The position numbers and the translations under genes are program-made. Shown here piece after piece: positions 59,874 through 64,000 of a stretch of DNA of 64,000 bases; the first letter of the stretch is position 1; the number at the start of each line of letters is the position of its first letter. The stretch is from positions 496,001 to 560,000 of the forward strand of contig JACGZH010000010.1 in the NCBI GenBank assembly GCA_014706385.1, in the 5' to 3' direction. The DNA is from Phaffia rhodozyma (lineage: Eukaryota; Basidiomycota; Tremellomycetes; Cystofilobasidiales; Mrakiaceae). The notes under the pieces are model-generated. The model saw nothing but the letters and a program-made list of their open reading frames with translations. It made no database searches and was not told the DNA's origin.

Positions 59874-60119
59874 TCAGTTGCGGCTGAGAGAGATTTAGGA
59901 AGAGTAAAGTATTGGCCCAAGGTGCAAGTCGTCGATGGTGTTGTTGATGGATGGATGGATGATAGGAGGAAAGACTACAAAACTCTTATAATCGAGTATT
60001 ACAAGAAAGCTCCAAAATGTCCTATCACTTTTTTTTCGTCAGTCCCTCCACAGAACCGCCATCTCGTTCTCTCCGTTTCCCTCTTACGTCGACGATCATC
60101 TATCCAGCACTCATACATC
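59874..60119. promoter_or_regulatory. Divergent promoter of Rab4 and YIF1
   Basis: A 246-bp bidirectional promoter region. Nothing coding. Confidence 0.5.
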
Positions 60120-61946
60120 ATGAACTACACGCCTCCTCCTCTGCAACACCCGATTCCTAGAGCTCCGTTCAATCCTCCAGAGCCACCACGGTCGTCGACA
60201 GAATACAGCTTACCCTCCCAGCGGACCTCAACCGAAGGCATGTCGGGCGAGCCCCAGTACATGCGATTCTCCAGTCCTCCAGCGCAACAGTATCAACAGC
60301 AACAGCAACAGCAGCAACAGACCTTTGGAGGTATCCATCAACAACAACAGCAGCAGAAGCAGCAGCAGAACCCGGCTCAGACAGGCTACGGGCAAAATGG
60401 TTAGATCTTTCTTTTCCCGTTTCTCTTGTTCGAGTCTTGTCTTCACCACATCTTCTGACGCCCTACTGTCATCACCTCAATATGCAACTCGTACGATCAA
60501 TCTAGCATATGGCTACCAGCCCTCGGCTGGCTCCTCCTCCTTTCCACCTGCCGGTCAGATGGGATCCATGTCCTCTCAAGGGCAAGGGCAATCTAGACAG
60601 TCACATTCTTTCCAGACAGCTTCCGGCTCCCATGTCCCATGGGGAATGGGTATGAATGACGCGACAGCCCAGATGGGAATGCAGTTTGGAAAGAGTGCCA
60701 TCGGCGCCGGACAAGATTATGTCGAAAAGACAGTCAGTCTCGGATTTCATCTTTCTGTTTATCCATCTGCTCTTCAGTCGCAATTAGCTAAACACCGAAT
60801 CGCTTTCTTGTTCATGAACTATCTACGTTATACAGTTCGCTAGACATCTTCCTATGTCGATGCTCAAACACTCGTTCGCTGTGACGAATGGGTATGTAAT
60901 CAAAAAGATTGGTATTCTCTTATGGCCGTGGAGACACGGGAAGTTCGCTCGTTCAGTTCGTATATATATTATCCTCTAAATATCGACCGTAAGACAGTGT
61001 ACATGAGCACGATTCAGGCGCGGAGACTGATATGCCAGATCTCCTCTGCAGGCACGGCTTTCGCAGGACGGTTCCACCGAAGGGTACCTTCCTCCAAGAG
61101 AGGACATAAATGCTCCTGACCTCTATATCCCGAGTAAGTATGCTCTCTGTTGACCTCTCTCTCACTTGTTCTCATTAATGCGTCTTCATTCTGACTGCGA
61201 TCTTCTCCTCCGCTTCGTTTGTCTCATGACGAACTTCCAGGCATGTCCCTCGTGACGTATATCCTACTCTCCGCGCTGTACTCTGGGTTGGATAACAGGT
61301 TCCATCCCGAAGTATTGGGTGTCACCGCTTCAAAAGCCTTCGGAGTCGTCCTTCTTGAGTTTCTAGTGATCAAGTTGGGTACGTATTTGTTGGACGTTCA
61401 GGGTGGAGGTGGTGAAGGCGTGGGGGGAAGCTTGGAGATGGGAATGTATGGAGGTTACAAATTCGTTGGGTAAGTCATATCATCAAACTCTATCATGAAA
61501 AGCATGCGTATATCGAGTTTGACGAATTCATGTTTCAAAAAAAAACTCCCATCACCTGCAGAGTCATTTTGTGCTTGCTCGTCTCCATCATGAACTTCGG
61601 GAAGTTGATCTGGTGGAGTGTGTTTTTGTACATGGTTTCCGCCAACGCCTTCTTCCTCGTATGTCATCACCTCTCTTCTCCTCTTGATCTATCTGTAGAT
61701 GTATCCCATCAAGTCTCACCTTCCTTTTTTCTTCTTCTTCATCGGCCCCCCCCTCATTCTGCTAAATCGAATCAGCTTCGTTCACTCAAATACGTCGTCT
61801 TACCAGATCCGTCATCAACCCAGGCACCTGTTTCGGTGTCGGTCCGTACCTCTCCCACACACGCACAGAGAACGACAAGAGTGAGGTTTTTGATCTTCAT
61901 AGCTATCGCTCAAATCTTTTTGATGGGTCTATTGGTCTGGGTTTGA
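60120..61946 (+). CDS. YIF1: Golgi/ER membrane protein Yif1
   Basis: Integral membrane protein that works with Yip1 and Rab GTPases in ER-Golgi vesicle fusion. The ATG at 60120 opens MNYTPPPLQHPIPRAPFNPP; a Pro/Gln-rich N-terminus follows, with two Gln runs (60286-60372). The conserved core begins MGMQFGKSAIGAGQDYVEKT (about 60675-60730), then FARHLPMSMLKHSFAVTNGY and VIKKIGILLWPW, then YLPPREDINAPDLYIP (about 61085-61135), which is the family's most conserved block. Membrane segments follow: MSLVTYILLSALYSGL, AFGVVLLEFLVIKLGTYLLD, VILCLLVSIMNFGKLIWWSV and a last one, IFIAIAQIFLMGLLVWV-like, ending at the TGA at 61944-61946. About six introns. The joint at 60860-61080 is the least certain. 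Glutamine repeats vary in length between strains in many fungi. Confidence 0.85.
60286..60372 (+). repeat. CAG/CAA repeats (poly-Gln) in YIF1
   Basis: Two runs of Gln codons, about nine and six to eight long, separated by TFGGIH. Confidence 0.9.
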
Positions 61947-62241
61947 GAGCGCATCAGAGGGAGATCTAAAGGGTTATGTCTGTGCTGGTATCAATGTGGG
62001 TTGCTGAAACCAGTTCACAAAAGTACAAAGTGACAGTTCATTTGTTTTAGAAAGACGGGCGGTCCCAAGCAGAAGCAGAGAACAACAGACCACCAAGAGA
62101 CGGGAGCAAGTCAAGGCCATGCTAAATACTATGAATACGAGAACTTTTTTCCCTCCTCGAAATAGGGATATAGAAGAGACACCAAGAGATAAGGGTAGGA
62201 AGCCAAGAGAAGACAGATTGAGTGGAACAAGTTTATAAAAA
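61947..62241. other. Convergent spacer, YIF1 and SF3B1
   Basis: 295 bp of 3' flanks. No gene is seen. Confidence 0.5.
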
Positions 62242-64000
62242 TCAAAGGAAAGAGTACAACGCATGTCGTTGATAGTCATTTTCGTTCTCAGAAAGGTGTC
62301 CGAGGTTAGGATAGAACGGAACCATGGCGTCTTGAGAACGAAGATAGGTTGTATTGTAGAGTCTCCAGTATGTTTCTCTAACTTTTCGTGCCGGGTGGAA
62401 CAATCCCTGGAGAGTATAACTCATCAACACTCCACTTCCCAACCCGACTTCCAAAGCCTCGATCGCTCCGTTCACTCCTCCGATCACGTGAGGTGAAGTT
62501 TCGAATATATTCGGCCAAACCAGATTCAGCAAATGTGTCAACGCTTCTTCGTGGCCCAATCCAGCTACTCCAAGAGCGAGATGCTTGACGATGGCAGACG
62601 CAGTCTGACGATGGACGGCATCTCGTTCGGTAAGAGCATCTTCAAGGAGAGAGATGCAGGAGAGTAGGTAGTCTTTACCCATCTCACCAACATACTCGAA
62701 CACGAACGAGAGCGATTTGAGACATCCATTTCGAACGTTCAAATCCGGTTGTCGGCTATGAGAATGGTCGATCAAAAAGCATAAAGGTCAGTTCGAGAAC
62801 GTCGGACGAGCTTTGTAAAGATACATATTAGGCACGTACTACTCATTGAGGATAGCAGGAATGGTGGTGAACGGTCCACAAGTCTCCGAAACGATAGCTA
62901 TCGAGCGTGAATATTCAAAGAATGTCGGGTAAGCATAAGTGGGCATTTACATATGATAAATAAAGAAGCCCAACTTACCAATAGCGACTGTCGAACACAC
63001 TCTGCTCTGTCTTTCCTGAACTCGCAGATTTGTCAAAAGGACACTCAACACATCTTGAGGACCGATTGCCTTGGCGATATATCCGAACGAATTGACAGCT
63101 GCTCGTCGAATTCCTTTTTTATGAGCCTTCAATAGATCGAGTAGCTCGAAACAGATTCGCATCCATTCTCGTGCAGGAACGAACTCGGCTCCTCGATCGG
63201 CTGTTGTGTATGTAAATACAAGATTGTGTGAGATAGGATGATACATACGTAGAGTTACCACGTTGAAAAAAGACGATAACTCGACAAGGCTTACCAATTC
63301 GACCGATCAAGTTGATAGAAGCCTCTTGCACCTTCTCGTGTCTGTTTCGAAGAATGGGAGTCATTCTGGGGACTGCGAAACAAAAGAAATAAAAGAAGGG
63401 TCAATACATATGACAGGGTTGATCTCAACATGAGCTGGTCGAATAAATAAACTCACGAAGATCCTTCACAGGGGGGTTCATCTGAGTCATACCAACTACG
63501 TTGGCGATAGCTGTCTCAGCGGCGATGATACTAAGGATACAAGAATTGATCGATTTGATAGAATGTCAGCGCATTGAAGAATACGAGATATTGCGAGAAG
63601 GAATATAACGAGCCTTCCCAGGGTGTCGGGGTATTCTTCTCCTAACTGTTCGAACAACACTACTCCCAACTATTGTATCAACCAAAACATGATGCGATAT
63701 CAGCCCATGATTCAATTGTTGACTAATATCTGTACAAAACTGGCAAACACGGACCTTGCTTAGATGAGCGTCCTCCCCACACTGCTTGATAACGATAGCT
63801 AATCGGGTGGTCAAATCGGCAGCCTGCTGTCGAACCTTCGCGCTCTTGTTGTTCAATCGCCAAAGGATAGTGGAGACAATCTGGGTGAGGTATGGCTTGA
63901 CTCGAATTCCTGTTGTGCGAAGAACAAAGCTCAAGAAAGAAATGAGCATCTACAAACGCCACTGAGAGAGAACGAGAAAGGCAGAAGAAGGACGAACCAA
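62242..64000 (-). CDS. Splicing factor 3b subunit 1 (SF3b155/Hsh155), C-terminal part
   Basis: C-terminal HEAT-repeat portion of the U2 snRNP subunit SF3b1, which clamps the branch-site helix during splicing; the gene continues past the window end. From the end inward: [20 protein letters not shown] with [12 protein letters not shown] (62290-62400), [40 protein letters not shown] with [20 protein letters not shown], and [20 protein letters not shown] (62690-62740). Further exons give [20 protein letters not shown] with [20 protein letters not shown] (63020-63140), [18 protein letters not shown] (63290-63350) and [20 protein letters not shown] with [20 protein letters not shown] (63790-63910). 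Each is a typical HEAT helix pair. Short introns separate them. Stop at 62242-62244. The N-terminal ligand region and early HEAT repeats lie outside. Confidence 0.93.

Overview
The window is nuclear DNA of an intron-rich fungus. Almost every gene is cut by many short introns (about 50-110 nt, GT...AG) and genes are packed on both strands with spacers of 100-700 bp. Family content points to a basidiomycete, most likely a tremellomycete yeast: a Tsp2-type tetraspanin, an FCH-DEP-RhoGAP protein, a filamentous-type Atg11, UBR7, Stn1, and a Rab4/Ypt4 GTPase. The medium GC content and very dense introns recall Cystofilobasidiales such as Phaffia, but that placement is inference. Coding models were joined by eye across introns, so family calls are firmer than exact splice sites. 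No rRNA, tRNA, CRISPR array or intact transposon was seen.

Layout. 1-2068 (+): UBR7-type N-recognin, cut at its 5' end. 2379-7770 (-): selective-autophagy scaffold Atg11, divergent from 8331-10971 (+), a probable Stn1 telomere-capping protein. 11285-12585 (+): GNAT acetyltransferase. 13141-about 16.7 kb (-): PIN/auxin-efflux-carrier-like membrane protein. 17745-18927 (+) and 24155-25236 (-): two inverted copies of a His-rich 'allergen'-type protein sharing a 336-bp tract with no visible mismatch, introns included. Between them lie a 3.5-kb stretch without a recognisable gene and an Erv2-like sulfhydryl oxidase (22491-23898, -). 25947-27327 (-): pyroglutamyl peptidase I with an N-terminal membrane extension. 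27439-30152 (+): vacuolar carboxypeptidase Y type protease. 30519-32.7 kb (-): F-box-like protein. 33203-34607 (-): p24-alpha cargo receptor. 34917-37496 (+): mitochondrial methionyl-tRNA synthetase. 37594-40642 (-): SUMO E1 subunit Uba2. 41272-42734 (-): secreted two-LysM protein. 43594-45739 (+): tetraspanin. 46437-47162 (-): mitochondrial ribosomal protein (L20/mL58 type). 47386-48456 (+): Trm112. 48767-53821 (-): FCH-DEP-RhoGAP protein (Rgd2 type). 55639-57397 (+): an unrecognised low-complexity protein. 58341-59873 (-): Rab4/Ypt4. 60120-61946 (+): Yif1. 62242 to the window end (-): C-terminal HEAT part of SF3b1 (Hsh155).

The genes are mostly housekeeping and do not form one cluster. Recurrent themes are protein turnover and modification (UBR7, Uba2, F-box, pyroglutamyl peptidase, carboxypeptidase, Atg11) and membrane traffic (p24, Yif1, Rab4, RhoGAP, tetraspanin). 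The most unusual features are the inverted paralogue pair with its sharply bounded identical tract, the large gene-poor block it encloses, the anchored pyroglutamyl peptidase, the small LysM protein, and the lineage-specific Cys/His-rich protein at 55.6 kb.
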